From contig OY755240.1 of assembly GCA_963576725.1 (NCBI GenBank), positions 36,296,629-36,360,628 on the forward strand: 64,000 nt of DNA. Direction: 5' to 3'. Of this stretch, positions 35,501-48,339 are shown piece after piece (the stretch's first letter is position 1; every line of letters starts with the position of its first letter). The position numbers were made by a program, and so were the translations under genes. The notes beneath the pieces were generated by a model. The model was not told where the DNA came from, did not search any database, and saw only the letters and a list, made by a program, of their open reading frames with translations. The DNA comes from Azorinus chamasolen (Eukaryota; Mollusca; Bivalvia; Cardiida; Solecurtidae).

Positions 35501-36110
35501 AATTCAAAATGTTTCGAAAGGACTTATAATAACGTTTCAACTCCGGGTATTATAAAGAACCTATTAATTGCAGTTTTATAACAAGACACATTGATATATT
35601 TTACACCTACATTTGTATTGCATAACCTAATTGAAGTGGCTATTCAATATAAATCAATTATTGAATGGGTTAGTAATGAACATTTTCAGTACTTCCTTAA
35701 ATTCACTTTTAAAAACAAGGTGAATTGAAATATTTCTTTTGCAAAGATAATGTTTGAAAAGGCTGAATGTACAATTGCCCTAATGTAACACCATTAAACA
35801 TTGTTTAATAATAAAATGGTATGCAGTTTTTATCACAGGATTTAATCAAATGTTAACAAAGTTAATATTGAAGAGGCAGACTACACATTCTATCTATAAA
35901 GAAATTGTAGACCTATTCAGTTTATTTTAAAAGTACATGCATGCGTCATGCAGTCAAAGTCACATTGCAATTTCACTTAATTGTTCATAAAACCACATGA
36001 TAATAAATTTACACAAATGAATTACTGTTACTAAGAATTTGTTTTATAGTACTTAATAATTTAATAAATAGTTCTTTGGGTTATGGTAGCTCCATCCGGA
36101 ATGGAATAAC
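35501..36110. other. Intron sequence, nothing recognised
   Basis: AT-rich, no gene. Confidence 0.35.
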
Positions 36111-36688
36111 AGTTTTCACATATAAGGAAAAGTAGTAAAGTCAAGCAGGCAAAGCCACATACAAGACGCAACCACTACCAAAACACCGATAGATAGCATC
36201 ACACACACATACACAACTATACACCCAAACGCACACTCACACACGAGATTAACACAGAAAACACCAACAGACACACAAGAACTAGAGACAAACACTCCAC
36301 ACATGGCCACAATCACAAGCACTAAGACGTAAGGCAAACAAAAGGAAGGGTGACAAAGAGAGTACCGCCTTGGCACGGTCAGTAGCAAAAACACCACTGT
36401 GGGTTTAAACTGGTTTACAGACTTCCTAATCTCACACTTCTCTCAAAGTCACCCTAGCTTTACAAATAGTGTAAATAAAGGCATCCCGCCGGACTTACCC
36501 ACAACATAGAAGACAGTGAACACAGGACAACATGTGAAACATAGCATAATAACTGTGACAATCCGTCAAATATGTATTCACTGACTTTGCTGAAGTCAGA
36601 GTACCTGCAGGGAAGCCGTAAAGGGCACGACAGGAACAAAGTAATACATGAGTCTGGTAAGCTCATCCCGTATCTCAGTTTAAGAGTA

Positions 36689-37013
36689 CAAAAATGAGTC
36701 ATGCAGGAAACACCACATACAGAACAAACAGTCGCCCGAACACCAACACAAGGAAACAGCAAATGTACATAACTATAAAAACAACAAGAGACGCACAAAG
36801 ACAAAACAAACACACAATAGGGGGAAGATGGAAGCACCGCCTTGGAACGGTCAGTGACAAAAGTCACTGGGGGCTTAAACCGGTTTATGGGCGCCCAACC
36901 TCACACTTATTCCATCCCTATCCTAAAAGACAAACAGTGTAAATAAACGTATCCCCTCTCCGACTAATCTACAACAACCGCGACGGCAAATACACTGGTA
37001 AAGTGCATGTATA
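36689..37013 (-). mobile_element. Lineage-A Naiad tail inserted inside the lineage-B SECIS-like hairpin
   Basis: 325 bp flanked by AAGAGTA on both sides (36682-36688 and 37014-37020), a 7-bp target duplication. On the minus strand the hairpin half ATGATGGTATACTC precedes it and TTAAACTGAGATACGGGATG resumes after it. It carries the lineage-A box and terminus intact. Confidence 0.85.
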
Positions 37014-37035
37014 AAGAGTATACCATCATAGAGTA

Positions 37036-39715
37036 CTATCCTCGGCCTGTCATCGCGCAAGCAAAGAGGGAAGCGTAGCTACCGACTGTAAAAGGGTTGA
37101 TAACCAAACATGCAGTGCGTTGCAATATAATGGGATCATAATCTTTCTTCTTAAATGTTTTAATGCGTTTTATAAACAAATCATGAAAACGGATATGACC
37201 CCGAATTTTCCAAAGTTTGTATATAACATCCCAATAAAAGTCTGGCTGAGAAATGCCTTGTTGCAGTAACATCGGTAGGTTGCAATTATATTTACTAATG
37301 AGTGGTAAATTTCGATACTAAAATTTAGAAAACGTTTTACGAAGTTTGTGATATCTGTAACCTTGCTTAAGAAGTTTATCAGTTATAACTAAATTACGAC
37401 TGTTAAAATCTTCAAGCAAAGAACAGGCTCGGGCAAACCGAATAAGTTGAGAAATATATACCCAATAAGACGTAGAACGGGGCACATCTCCATATAGAAA
37501 AGGATAATTAACAATTTTAAAATTAAAATCTTCTCTTTTATCGTATATTTTGGACGAAACTTTATCAATTCAAATCTAAACATGAAGCTATTGATTCGCT
37601 TTGTTTAAAGACAGTTCTTTTGGGTAAATGGTATAAATCATAGTTTCAAAATAAGGATTATCTAAATTCAAAATATCGTATAAATACCTTGAAGTTTTAT
37701 TAAAAGCATTAACAATATCGGTCTGTGTATCAGGTTTTAAGCTGAGCATAAAATCCCTCTCATAGCAATACAAAAACAAATCTGCAACAAGAGGGGCACA
37801 ATTTGTACCCATGGGTATACCAACATCTTGACGATATATGGTACCCCCATAACGCACAAATATGTTATCTAAAAGAAAGGTAAGAGATCTACAAACATCA
37901 AGGCAAGTCCACATTGTGTAATGTTCAACTTCTGAATTCGAAAAGAATGAACGTTGAACCTTACAAGCAATAAACATTTTGTTTTCTCTGGCAAAGGTTT
38001 TTTCTATTAATTTAATCAGTTTATCCTTTATAAGATGGTGAGGTAGAGTAGTATAGAGTGTAGAGAAATCATAAGAGCTCAGTGAAGAAATGTTATACTG
38101 TTCATTTTCAAGTTTAGTAAAACATCATTTGAAATTTTTTTGGACCAAAAACCATTAATACCAGAATGTTCATATATTTTATCACAGTAACGTTTTTACA
38201 TGTTCTTTGATCGTAGTAAGACAGGACGTCAAAAGTTTAGATATTTTAGTTGTGGTACAACAGACAGAGTTGGCAATAAAACGCGCCTTATAAGGGTTTT
38301 TATGTAGTTTCGGAATCCAGTACAAAGTAGAAAGTTTATGTTGTTTTATGTTAGGACCAGACTTAAAATTATTGCTCATTTTTATATGTTCCGATACTAT
38401 ATATTTTTCAGGTGTTTGAACTGTTATACAAGTTTGTGAATCAATTAGCTCCTTCTTTAAAACATCAACATAATACAATCTTTAAATAATGATTACATTA
38501 TTTGATGCCTTGTCAGCAGGAGCAAGAACAATTTGAATGACAATTATAAATGTTTTTCTTCAAATAGCGAAATGTAACTCTAGGTCGAGGTGGTAAAAGC
38601 TGGTAATTTGATTTGTAAAACGTAATACGCGTATCAATAATATTAAAAATACATATCTACCAATCCGAAAGGACATTAACATCAGCATGTTCTCGTCGAC
38701 ACCATTTGATGCTGAATTCTTGAATAGCTTGAAAAGCTTCCGCAATATGAGTTCGACAAGCGTCAAAATCAGTAAGGGAATGTAATCTATATTTAGGTCC
38801 TTTAGTTAGGAGGGTACTGAGACGTTTATCCTTAATGATATCAAAATTACCAACTGGTTTATAGCAAAAGCTAGAAATGCTACAATCTCAAGAAATAGGG
38901 GTATTGACATCAATATTTAAGTCAGAGACAATTTTATTGTTGTTACAAATAACATTCCTAATAGGTTTATTATATTTATAACAGACAATAGGTGATTCAG
39001 AGTTGATTAAATATTTGGGAATAGTATCGATTACATTCTTATCACGAACTATACTTTGAATATCAATAAAATCGATACCTTCATTTAGAAATTGAAGTTT
39101 CAGAAAATGTTTTTTTTTTATGTTCAGATTCTTTATCAATACGATGACCAAGAACATGCTTTGTGTAACTTGTAAAATGAGGCAGTATTAATTAACGGAT
39201 CTGTACGCATATAGGTTTTATCAGCTTCTTCGTCTATGGACCTGAGACAGGAAAAGGGTAAAGACGATAAACAAGATAACATAGAATGTTTGCCAGTTTG
39301 TTTTAGAATGGTATGTAAATCATGAATAGACATATTACGACGTAATTTACGCTTAATATTACCATTTCTACGTCTACCATGTGATCTACCTTTACGTTTT
39401 CGAATAGAAAATATAGAGAAAATATCGATGCTTGGATCTTTAGAAATGTTGCCGCTTTGGAAAATGTTATCATTAAGACCTAAAGGAAAAGGTGTTTGTA
39501 ACTTCTTTATCCAGTCTAGCTCTGTGATAAAACGAGCTTTAGATTTGAAACTGCTAGTAGTTTTAGAATAATAATAAATGTGTTCTACTGGTTGAACCGA
39601 AACATATTTGAATGAATGTCCTGTATGACGAAAATGCTGGTAAAGAAAATTACGTACTTTTTTGATCCGGCAATGGTAACTGTGTTCACGAAACCTAGTC
39701 TTTAAAGTACGTCAT
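37036..39715 (-). pseudogene. Naiad endonuclease/RT frame, lineage B, broken
   Basis: RT blocks in order: KGPKYRLHSLTDFDACRTH, LPPRPRVTF, LSTLYWIPKLHKNPYKARFI, SSYDFSTLYTTLPHHL (motif A), MGTNCAPLVADLFLYCYERD (motif B), SRYLYDILNLDNPYF (motif C region) and HPEFYGD-like end QPDFYWDVIYKLWKI. Motif C reads YLYD rather than the active YLDD, so the polymerase would be dead even without the shifts near 39150, 38560, 38130 and 37585. UGA at 38888-38890 is the first residue of a UxC motif. At the position where the 1-1363 copy has UGA (NVIII-UGA-R) this copy has TAA. Confidence 0.85.
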
Positions 39716-40040
39716 ATAAACAGTTTTCAGAATATTTCTCTGGTTCACTGGATAGTGAAAACCTCCCATGTATCAGTTTTCAGAGTACATATTATTCATA
39801 CAGCTCACCGGAAAGAAGAGGTCTTTACAGAGGCCTCATAGGAAACGCTGAAGTGAGAGAAATCACTTTGTCTTACTAATCTATCTCAGAATAGTTTCGT
39901 ATTTACCAGTAACATTCTGAACAGTGTGGTAAGTAATAATTACTCATATAATATACAATTTTTTAAAATATCTGTTTTACAACAATTATAAATGTAAAAT
40001 TCCCTAGTACATAATGTGACCATAACTACGATAGTCTTTC
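39716..40040. other. Spacer between Naiad and gypsy, nothing recognised
   Basis: TATCAGTTTTCAGAGTACAT-like phrases; no coding signal. Confidence 0.35.
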
Positions 40041-40059
40041 AGCCCCGGTATACTTTTTC

Positions 40060-40935
40060 AGTTGATTATGAAGAACGTTTTTGGGTTTTGACTGAGCCGT
40101 AACCTTTATATGGCGCATTACATCATTAATATTCTTTAAAATTTTGCATGGGCCTTTCCAAGGTCTTTGCAATTTAGGGCTTAACCCTCTCTTTCTTTAC
40201 CACACAGCATCACCCTCTTTGTAAGAGTTGATTTTGAATTATAATTTGTTTACATATTATCTACAGCAATGTTCTTATTTTGTCTAGCTTAGTCATACAC
40301 TTTATTCAAGTTTTTCTCTAATTCAACTCTATATTTTTTAGAATAATTTTCATTTTTTGGTTTTCAGGACAACGAAACATCATTTCAACCGGGAACCGAA
40401 TATCCCGGCAAATGTGTTATCTAGACGGTGTAAACCCTGTTAACGACTAAACAGAATATCTATATGCCATCATGACCAGGCCAAAATGTTCATCCAAGTC
40501 CTTTTGCATGTCAGCCACATACGGAGTAAGCATTTTTATAATTGTGTGATTATGTTTCTCTAATGAGTGCATTACTTTGAGGACGAAAACTTGAAGATCC
40601 CGTCTTTTCAATACCTAACAATTTACATAACTCTTAAAACAATTGAGATTCAAATGTCTTTTCTTGATCTGTATGACAAAACAGTGGGCAGCCCAAGTGA
40701 CTAATTTACCTATCTACCAAAACGTTGGCAACTGTAGAAGCTTCTAAATTTTCTATACTATAACATTCATACATCAAATACTTATTGTCCTGATTCGTTT
40801 TCACGAATGGACCCATAAATTCTATTGCTGTCCGTTCATTTGGAGCGTCAACCTTATACGCTTGCAAAGGAGTCTTCGATTCCCCAAGCGTAACTTTACG
40901 ACTAGTGTATATGTTCGTATCACATCTCTTCACCC
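40060..40935 (-). pseudogene. Gypsy integrase remnant
   Basis: TPLQAYKVDAPNERTAIEFM then GPFVKTNQDNKYLM fits the start of the integrase catalytic core (the D of the usual D(V/F)MGP is an E here), followed by ASTVANVLVDR and SLGLPTVLS with stops. Toward 40060 the C-terminal end is readable in pieces (MAYRYSV, PVEMMFRCPENQKM, AKTLERPMQ, LKKYTG). Multiple stops and shifts make it non-functional. The enzyme family joins element DNA ends to the host genome. Confidence 0.8.
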
Positions 40936-41769
40936 AGAACTCAACATCTTTACGTAATTCAAAGCTAAAATTTCTATCGTTTCAACAATATCTCTATGAT
41001 ATTTTGGAATTACTAATAACGATTTGTATGAACTACAATCTTCTGATTCCCATTTTTTGTAAAGCTTATTATTTTTCAAAACCATTGAATCAATCCTCGC
41101 CCAACTTATTTCATTTACGTTTACTTCTGGACCATTTGTAGATAGGTTTAGTAGTCACTGGGTTGCCCATCGATTTGTCATACAGATCAAGGTAAGTTGC
41201 CAACTTAACTTTTCACCTGCAGACACCATGTCCTGTATAATTTAAGATCATTGTCTTTGATCCTGGATTTCTAAAATATCTAGGTCATCCGTACTTGCAC
41301 ATTAACTATCAGTCTGAGAAGAAACCTCATCACCTCTGGTGTATCTAATCCACATATATGTATGAGCTGCTCAGATTCTTGAAAGTTGCTACTAATGGGA
41401 CAATAATTTCAAATCAACTTTTTGTCCATTTAACTTCCATCAGATTTACATTATGAATTGACCCACGTAATAATATGACCTGTTATATCAATATATTTGT
41501 CCTTTTGAACCAGTTTCAGGTAAATTGCTTCAGACCACCTACGCTCACAAATATGAGAACAGCTAATATTATTACATTTCCAGACATCAAGAACAATAAA
41601 AATACTAGAACAAGGGAGATTATTATGTCTATATCCCAATCACACTCATCGGCCTTGTTGCTTCAATTTACATGTACTCGTTCTACATCTGAAGTATGTA
41701 TACTAGCTACAACCAACTCATCTTTCTCTTTTGACTCTATCAGAGTACTTTTTTTCTATAAACGGACGC

Positions 41770-42555
41770 CTTGATAGTGCATCAGCATTTGAATGAGGTT
41801 AACCTGCTCTTTGTTCTATTCATATTCGTTTAGAAATGTTAACCATCATGCTAACTGACCCTCTACATTTTTGTAAGTTTAATAACCATGTCAAACTTGA
41901 GTGATCACTACGGACTGTTATTTTCCTACCATAGACATAATGATAAAACTGTTCCATTGAGTTAACAATTGCCAATAGCTCTTTCCGTGTCACACGATAC
42001 TTTTTCTCAGTTCTCGTGACAAATTTGCTACAATAACCAATAACCATTTCTTTACCATTATGCAAATGAGAAAGAACTGCTCCCTGGGCTGAGAGACTTG
42101 CATCACAATCAAAGATCTGGTCAGTTTCTGTTGGAAGGCCAAAATTGAGAGCTGTTGGGAGATCCTCTTTTATTTTCTTAAAAGATTCTACACAGTATTG
42201 TGCCCAAACAAATATCTTTCTCATCAATGTCTACCTGCCAATAACCTTACTTCATGTCTAAACCAGACCACCACTTTGATCCTGCCAATGCCTAGAGCTA
42301 TGCTATCATCAATTCTTGGCAAAAGGTTGCGAGTCCTTAATGGTACAAGGAGTAAGGTCTCTGAATCACATCATAACCCTATGCTACCATCTGACTTGGT
42401 TATTATGACAAATGGAGTATTATATGGTGAGTGTGGACATTTTAAATGATACCGTCATTTTCATTTTCCTAATTTCGTCCTCGGCAGCCTTTCGTATTGC
42501 TAATGAAACCCATATAGATATTTATTCGCAAGTTTTAAATCTCCTGTATCAATTC
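41770..42555 (-). pseudogene. Gypsy RT/RNase H remnant with RT palm deletion
   Basis: Reads RIDTGDLKLANKYL, SPYNTPFVIITKSDGSI, LRTRNLLPRIDDSIALG, then GYWQVDIDEKD fused directly to WAQYCVESFKKIKEDLPTAL, which lies beyond the RT active site. The F/YxDD motif is therefore deleted. RNase H follows: DQIFDCDASLSAQGAVLSHL, YRVTRKELLAIVNSMEQFYH, ITVRSDHSSLTWLLN, then HSNADALSRRP, the usual RNase H end of Ty3/gypsy. The 42198-42633 plus-strand ORFs are shadows. Confidence 0.85.
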
Positions 42556-42780
42556 GTACTTCATTCTCAGTGTTGTTATACCTTCTGGTCCTTCGAGATC
42601 ATGAATTTCAGTACTTCTTGTTTTGAAAATTGAATACCGCTTAAGCCGGTGCTAGGGGGCGTGATCAGTGTTGCACTTTCAATTACTGTTCATGAACAGA
42701 CTCAATAAAACCGAGTCTGCAATTTTCTCTTTTTGTGTTGCAATTTTTGCTCTCGGGGGATCACCTCCCTTCAGAATTTA
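42556..42780 (+). repeat. Dispersed repeat R1 inserted in gypsy pol, 5'-truncated
   Basis: Starts at GTACTTCATTCTCAGTGTTG and runs through GCTTAAGCCGGTGCTAGGGG, CTCAATAAAACCGAGTCTGC to TTCAGAATTTA. Gypsy pol resumes on both sides: GHTTLI on the right and RIDTGDLK on the left. Confidence 0.8.
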
Positions 42781-43000
42781 TCAGTGTAGTGTGACCAATG
42801 TAATTTGAATATTTTCTAAATACATGTTGGCGTTTAATCAAAAATTGTTTCAGCACTTCTGATTGACTGATGTCTAAATTTGCACATGACTTTTCATATA
42901 ATGCTACTAGGTGGTCTGGCAACTTATCTGAATCCTTAGCAATATCTGAAGTACAAGCTATGCCAACAAATTCATCTACAACAACCTCAACCGTGTCCAT
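42781..43000 (-). pseudogene. Gypsy pol segment between protease and RT
   Basis: VVDEFVGIACTSDIAKDSDK, LPDHLVALYEKSCANLDISQ, VLKQFLIKRQHVFRKYSNYI, GHTTLI. This matches the pre-RT region of Ty3/gypsy pol ((L)P.HL..L......L......V...L......F......D(I/L)GHT). Confidence 0.75.
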
Positions 43001-43301
43001 GGTAGCCGTAACTTAATTTTTAAATACCTTAATAGGCAAGTAGATTGATACATATTATGTTTCATGTAACAAGGTATATTTTCTCCAATGACTTTCCAAT
43101 AACATTTACTAATCATTTAATCACATTTGTGAGTTTTCATAAAATCCATACCTAATATAGCATTTGAAACTATGTCAGAAATAAGCATCTCCTGATTAAA
43201 TGTTTGGCTACCTGAAGTTTGTTTAAATGAAGCTTTCCCTTTAAAAGCAAGTCTCTCCAGTCACAGTTAACAATCTAGATTTAACTGATGTAATTTGAGG
43301 T

Positions 43302-43526
43302 TTAACATTTTTTGGGCAAATAATCAAACAATTTACTCCTCAAACCTGAAACATTTGCACCAGTGTCACACAGAGAAGAAATAACCTTATCATTTATCAT
43401 GCCATCGCAGTAACAACCTTTTCTACTGCCAAAACTACCTATATTGTCATATTGAATTTCGGAACCTAATTTATTTGCGGTCAAGCTGTGGTTCCCCAAC
43501 TCGATCTCGGTTCGTTTCCCTGCCAC
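43302..43526 (-). pseudogene. Gypsy aspartic protease
   Basis: CDGMINDKVISSLCDTGANV then SGLRSKLFDYLP contains the retroviral-type catalytic DTGA motif. About 75 codons remain open. Proteases of this family cut the gag-pol polyprotein. Confidence 0.75.
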
Positions 43527-43529
43527 ATT

Positions 43530-44130
43530 CCACCTTGTGTAATCTGATAGTATCCCCTTAATATGTTATTCGAACTTACCCTGTCCTGCCTATTGTAATT
43601 GTTTGAGGATCTGTACTTATCAGATCTATTGAACTGATTCAGATTGCTGTTTGGTGCCTGACTGTTTCTACTTTGGAAGTTTGAATTGTATCTGTTATCC
43701 TGTTTATTTTGACAAATTAGACTGATATCTATCGGTTTTGCACAAAATTTCGACTAGTATGTCCAGATGTATTCATCTTCTCTACATGTTGTGTGAGAGA
43801 TTTTATTTGATCAACCAGATCTGCAATAGTCGGTTTAGCACTTTCTTCTCTAGACCTTGAAGCGGTAACAGAGGACTTTTTATATATTAGACACACATGT
43901 ATATGCATTAACTGGTTTCATTCTGTGCTTATTAGCCAGCTTATGCGTCTCTAATCTAACTGTGATCGTTTCGGCTTCTGACACAGATTTCGGACAGCAC
44001 TCTCAACTTTAACATTATGTCAGAGTCATCAAGACTATCACTGAAATAATCTAGAGCTAAACCTTCTACTAAATCTGTGTTTGCAGCTGGATAAGCTTGT
44101 TGATAAATATATCTATTTTCTAACATTTAT
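43530..44130 (-). other. Probable gypsy gag region, heavily decayed
   Basis: Asn/Gln-rich pieces (RYNSNFQSRNSQAPNSNLNQ, NRSDKYRSSNNYNRQDR) just upstream of the protease, as in the nucleocapsid region of such elements. No intact zinc knuckle seen. Confidence 0.45.
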
Positions 44131-44590
44131 CTATTTTATTTTTATATTTACAGATCTAGAACCCGTTTCCAGCTTATACACCAACCATCAATTGAACCAA
44201 CTTATTTCTATTAAAATGTTTCATTTTTGTTTTAAATAAATTTTCCCAAATTTTGAATGTTGTCTTTTTCTTCTGTAATGTTTCAACATTCTGGCTATAC
44301 CAAAATTCTCAATTTGAATTTATATTTTATTTAATTTTTATTTTCTTCTCTTTACATCTTTCCACATTAAATATTTAATAACATTTAAATAAAGATCTGT
44401 CTCTATTTTTTTTAAATAAATATGGATTTATATACATCTATAAAATATTCTCCTTGTATTCTCCTTGATGTTATGGCTGAATGCATGTACCAAAAATGTG
44501 ACGTGTATTTTGATATGACAATCTTTGATAAAGGCCCACAGTGGTCGAAAGATTAGATGAGAGCATTTAATTGATTTAATTCATACTACC
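44131..44590. other. AT-rich spacer, no gene
   Basis: Low-complexity AT-rich sequence between the gypsy relic and the minisatellite. Confidence 0.4.
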
Positions 44591-44599
44591 TATATAAAT

Positions 44600-47370
44600 A
44601 TTGCATGTCTTCATTAACCTACAGTCCGCTGACCATGTCGTAATTTCTAACCTACAGTCTGCTTAGTAAGTGGGCATTATGGCACTCACCTATAGTCTAC
44701 TAGACATGTCTGCATTCACCTATAGCCTACTGGACAAGTCGGCATTCACCTACAGTCAAATGGACATGGCGTCATGAACCTATAGTCCGTTGGGCATGTG
44801 GATATAAACCTATAGTCCGTTAGGCATGTGGATATAAACCTATAGTCCGTTAGGCATGTGGATATAAACCTATAGTCCGTTAGGCATGTGGATATAAACC
44901 TATAGTCTGTTAGGCATGTGGATATAAACCTATAGTCCGTTAGGCATGTGGATATAAACCTATAGTCCGTTAGGCATGTGGATATAAACCTATAGTCCGT
45001 TAGGCATGTGGATATAAACCTATAGTCCGTTAGGCATGTGGATATAAACCTATAGTCCGTTGGGCATGTGGATATAAACCTACAGTCTGTTAGGCATGGG
45101 GATATAAACCTATAGTCCGTTGGGCATGTGGATATAAACCTATAGTCTGTTGGGCATGTGGATATAAACCTATAGTCTGTTGGGCATGTGGATATAAACC
45201 TATAGTCTGTTGGGCATGTGGATATAAACCTATAGTCTGTTAGGCATGTGGATATAAACCTATAATATGTTGGGCATGTGGATATAAACCTATAGTCTGT
45301 TAGGCATGTGGATATAAACCTATAGTCCGTTAGGCATGTGGATATAAACCTATAGTCCGTTAGGCATGTGGATATAAACCTATAGTCCGTTAGGCATGTG
45401 GATATAAACCTATAGTCCGTTAGGCATGTGGATATAAACCTACAGTCTGTTAGGCATGGGGATATAAACCTATAGTCAGTTGGGCATGTGGATATAAACC
45501 TATAGTCTGTTGGGCATGTGGATATAAACCTATAGTCTGTTGGGCATGTGGATATAAACCTATAGTCTGTTGGGCATGTGGATATAAACCTATAGTCTGT
45601 TAGGCATGTGGATATAAACCTATAATATGTTGGGCATGTGGATATAAACCTATAGTCTGTTGGGCATGTGGATATAAACCTATAATCTGTTGGGCATGTG
45701 GATATAAACCTATAGTCCGTTGGGCATGTGGATATAAACCTATAATCTGTTGGGCATGTGGATATAAACCTATAATCTGTTGGGCATGTGGATATAAACC
45801 TATAGTCCGTTGGGCATGTGGATATAAACCTATAGTATGTTGGACATGTGGATATAAACCTATAATCTGTTGGGCATGTGGATATAAACCTATAGTCCGT
45901 TGGGCATGTGGATATAAACCTATAGTCTGTTGGACATGGCGTAATTATCATACAAGCCTGTTGGACATGTCGCCATTAACATACAGTTTGTAGGGCATGT
46001 CGTCATTAACATACAGTCTGTTGGGCATGTCGTCATTAACATACAGTCTGTTGGGCATGTCGTCATTAACGTAGTCTGTTGGGCATGTCGTCATTAACAT
46101 ACAGCCTGTTGGGCATGTCGTCATTAACATACAGTCTGTTGGACATGTAGGCATTAACATACAGTTTGCTGGGCATGTCGTCATTAACATAGTATGTTGG
46201 GCATGTCGTCATTAACATAGTCCTTTGAGCATTTCGTCATGAGCCTGTAGTATGCTGGGCATATCGTCATGACCTGTAGTCAGCTGGGCATGTTGTCATT
46301 AACCTATAGTCTGTTTGGCATGTCATCATTAACATATAATATGTTAAGCATCTCTTCATTAACTTATATTCTGTTGGATATCTTGCCATTAACATATAGT
46401 CGGGTGGACATGTCATCATTAACCTACAGACTGCTGAGTGTGTTGTTTCTTAAACTTGATTCGGCTGGACGTGTCTTTATTAACATACAGTCTCCTTAGA
46501 ATGTCGCTAACCTGTTGGCTTTGTCGCCATTAAAGAATAGTATATTGGTATGACGTCATTAACCTATACTCAGTTGGGTATATTTTCATTATCCTATAAT
46601 ATAGCAAAAACTCTAAACGTTTTATCCAAGGAAACGTATTAACAAAGGATGTTCTTGACTGTAGTATGATGGACATGTCATCATTTACGTATAGTCTGCT
46701 GGGCATGTCGGCATGAACATAACTATGGTATACTGGGCATGTCGGTAATAACATTTAGTCGGGTTAGCATGTCGTCATGAACCTGTAGTCTGCGGGGCAT
46801 GGAAAAATTAACCTGTAACCTGTTAGTATGCTGGGCTTGTCGTCTTTAACGGTTAGCCTAAAAGCTGCAGGGCATGTTGTCATTAACATATAGTTTATAG
46901 GGCATGTAGGCATTAACCATTACTGTGCTGGGCATGCCGGCCTTAACCTATCGTGTCCTGGTAATGTCTTCATTAACCTATAGTCTGCTGGGAATATCGT
47001 CGTCAAACTATAGTATGTTGGACATGTCGGCCTTACGCTTTAGTGTGTCGGGCATGTCGGCATTAAGATATCGACTATTGGGCATGGACGACATGCCCAT
47101 GTTCTGCTGGGCATATGGGCATTAACCAATAATCTGGTTGGCATGTCGTCATTAAACTGTACTCTGTTTGACATGCAGTAGTCTGCTAGGAATGTCGCAA
47201 TTAGCCTCTAGTCTGTTAGGCAAGACGTCATTAAACTATAGCGTGGTGGCCGTGTCGCCATTAACCTGTAGTCTGTTAGGCAAGTCGTCATTAAACTATA
47301 GCGTGGTGGCCGTGTCGCGATTAACCTATAATCGTCATGAACCTATAGTCTGATGGGCATGACGGTAGTC
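44600..47370. repeat. 30-bp minisatellite, 2.8 kb, with a 360-bp higher-order unit
   Basis: Core unit GGCATGTGGATATAAACCTA plus TAGTCCGTTA, near-uniform from 44760 to 45940, then drifting to GGCATGTCGTCATTAACATA plus CAGTCTGTTG forms to 47370. Marker variants (CAGTCTGTTAGGCATGGGGA at 45083 and 45443; TATAATATGTTGGG at 45261 and 45621) recur 360 bp (12 units) apart. The 401-codon minus-strand ORF with TCPTDYRFIS repeats arises because 30 is divisible by 3. Confidence 0.95.
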
Positions 47371-47970
47371 AAAATGTTGATTGCTACGGTTTTTTGTTTA
47401 TTTTGCTATTGTTGCCAATATGCTATTTTGCGGCGTGTCAACTAGCTTGTGCAAAATATTCTTTGTTTCATATCTGCAACAAAATTTTCAGTTTGTTGTA
47501 TTCAGACATTTTCAATAGTTCATTACATATGTTCCGGCACCATGTTTAATGTTATGTATATTAAGAAGCACTGCCTGAATGACTACTGTAGGTTTTTGAT
47601 TAAACATTTCTTTCATTTTCGGTACAAATGAAATTAACAACTGGTAATTTATTGATATATCTTAACATATGTAGGTTTATGTATGTATCGAGCATATGTA
47701 TGTTCGCACTATTGTATATGTGGCCAAATATATGTATGTGTTTGTATTTCGTAACATTCATTTATAGGTATATAACAAATATACATATAGTTGTACTCTT
47801 TATCTTGTTGTACAATACATCTGCTTACAATATCTTGAAATGTTCTTATATCATATCTAGACAGTTTCAGTCAACTTCGGCGACCTTCCTTAGAATGGTA
47901 ACTGGTTCCAATGGTGATGGACTGGTTTCCCCCAGACAGGTCAGAGGGAAACGAATGTCAATAAATATAA
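47371..47970. other. Intron sequence, nothing recognised
   Basis: AT-rich, no coding signal. Confidence 0.35.
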
Positions 47971-47973
47971 AAT

Positions 47974-48236
47974 CTGCTGACATCTGTTCATAGATATAAC
48001 TAAATATATAGACTATCTGCTGACATCTGTCCATAGCTGTAACTAAATAGATAGACTATCTGCTGACATCTGTCCATAGAGACAACTAAATATATAGACT
48101 ATATGCTGTTCATAAATATAACTAAATAGATAGACTATCTGCTGACATCTGTTCATAGATGTAACTAAATATACAGACTATCTGCTGACATCTGTTCATA
48201 GATGTAACTAAATAGATAAACTGCTGACATGCTTTT
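47974..48236. repeat. 43-bp tandem repeat
   Basis: About six units of ATCTGCTGACATCTGTTCAT, AGATGTAACTAAATA, GATAGACT with small changes. Confidence 0.9.
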
Positions 48237-48339
48237 ATACTATCCATGGTTCGTTTCGCTTCAGATTAACAACAGGCCTTGTTTCAACTGAATCACTCTT
48301 CTAATCGAGTTATTTACATATATACTATAATTATAATAG

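Larger units (their letters stand above)
36116..39715 (-). mobile_element. Naiad retroelement, lineage B, 5'-truncated within GIY-YIG
   Basis: Read on the minus strand: C-terminal half of GIY-YIG (TRFREHSYHCRIKKVRNF, QHFRHTGHSF; 39480-39715), basic linker (SIRKRKGRSHGRRRNGNIKR), S-UGA-DC (UGA at 38888-38890), RT to 37036, a SECIS-like hairpin split in two, and the lineage-B tail with its box (CTGACCGTGCCAAGGCGGTA) ending in the TGACTTTACTACTTTTCC terminus. A lineage-A tail (36689-37013) is inserted in the hairpin. It lies in the receptor intron, antisense to the gene. Confidence 0.85.
40040..44130 (-). mobile_element. Decayed Ty3/gypsy LTR retrotransposon
   Basis: On the minus strand the order is gag-like segment, protease (43.4 kb), RT fragments, RNase H (42 kb), integrase (40.9-40.1 kb), as in Ty3/gypsy elements. 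LTRs were not recognised. Interrupted by a copy of dispersed repeat R1 at 42556-42780 and by many stops. Confidence 0.85.

Noticed and set aside
44746..45951. 401-codon ORF with TCPTDYRFIS repeats
   Set aside because: It is the 30-bp minisatellite read in one frame; unit length divisible by three keeps the frame open. No start context, splice signals or domain.
44600..47370. CRISPR-like array
   Set aside because: Units are contiguous with no unique spacers, and the DNA is eukaryotic.
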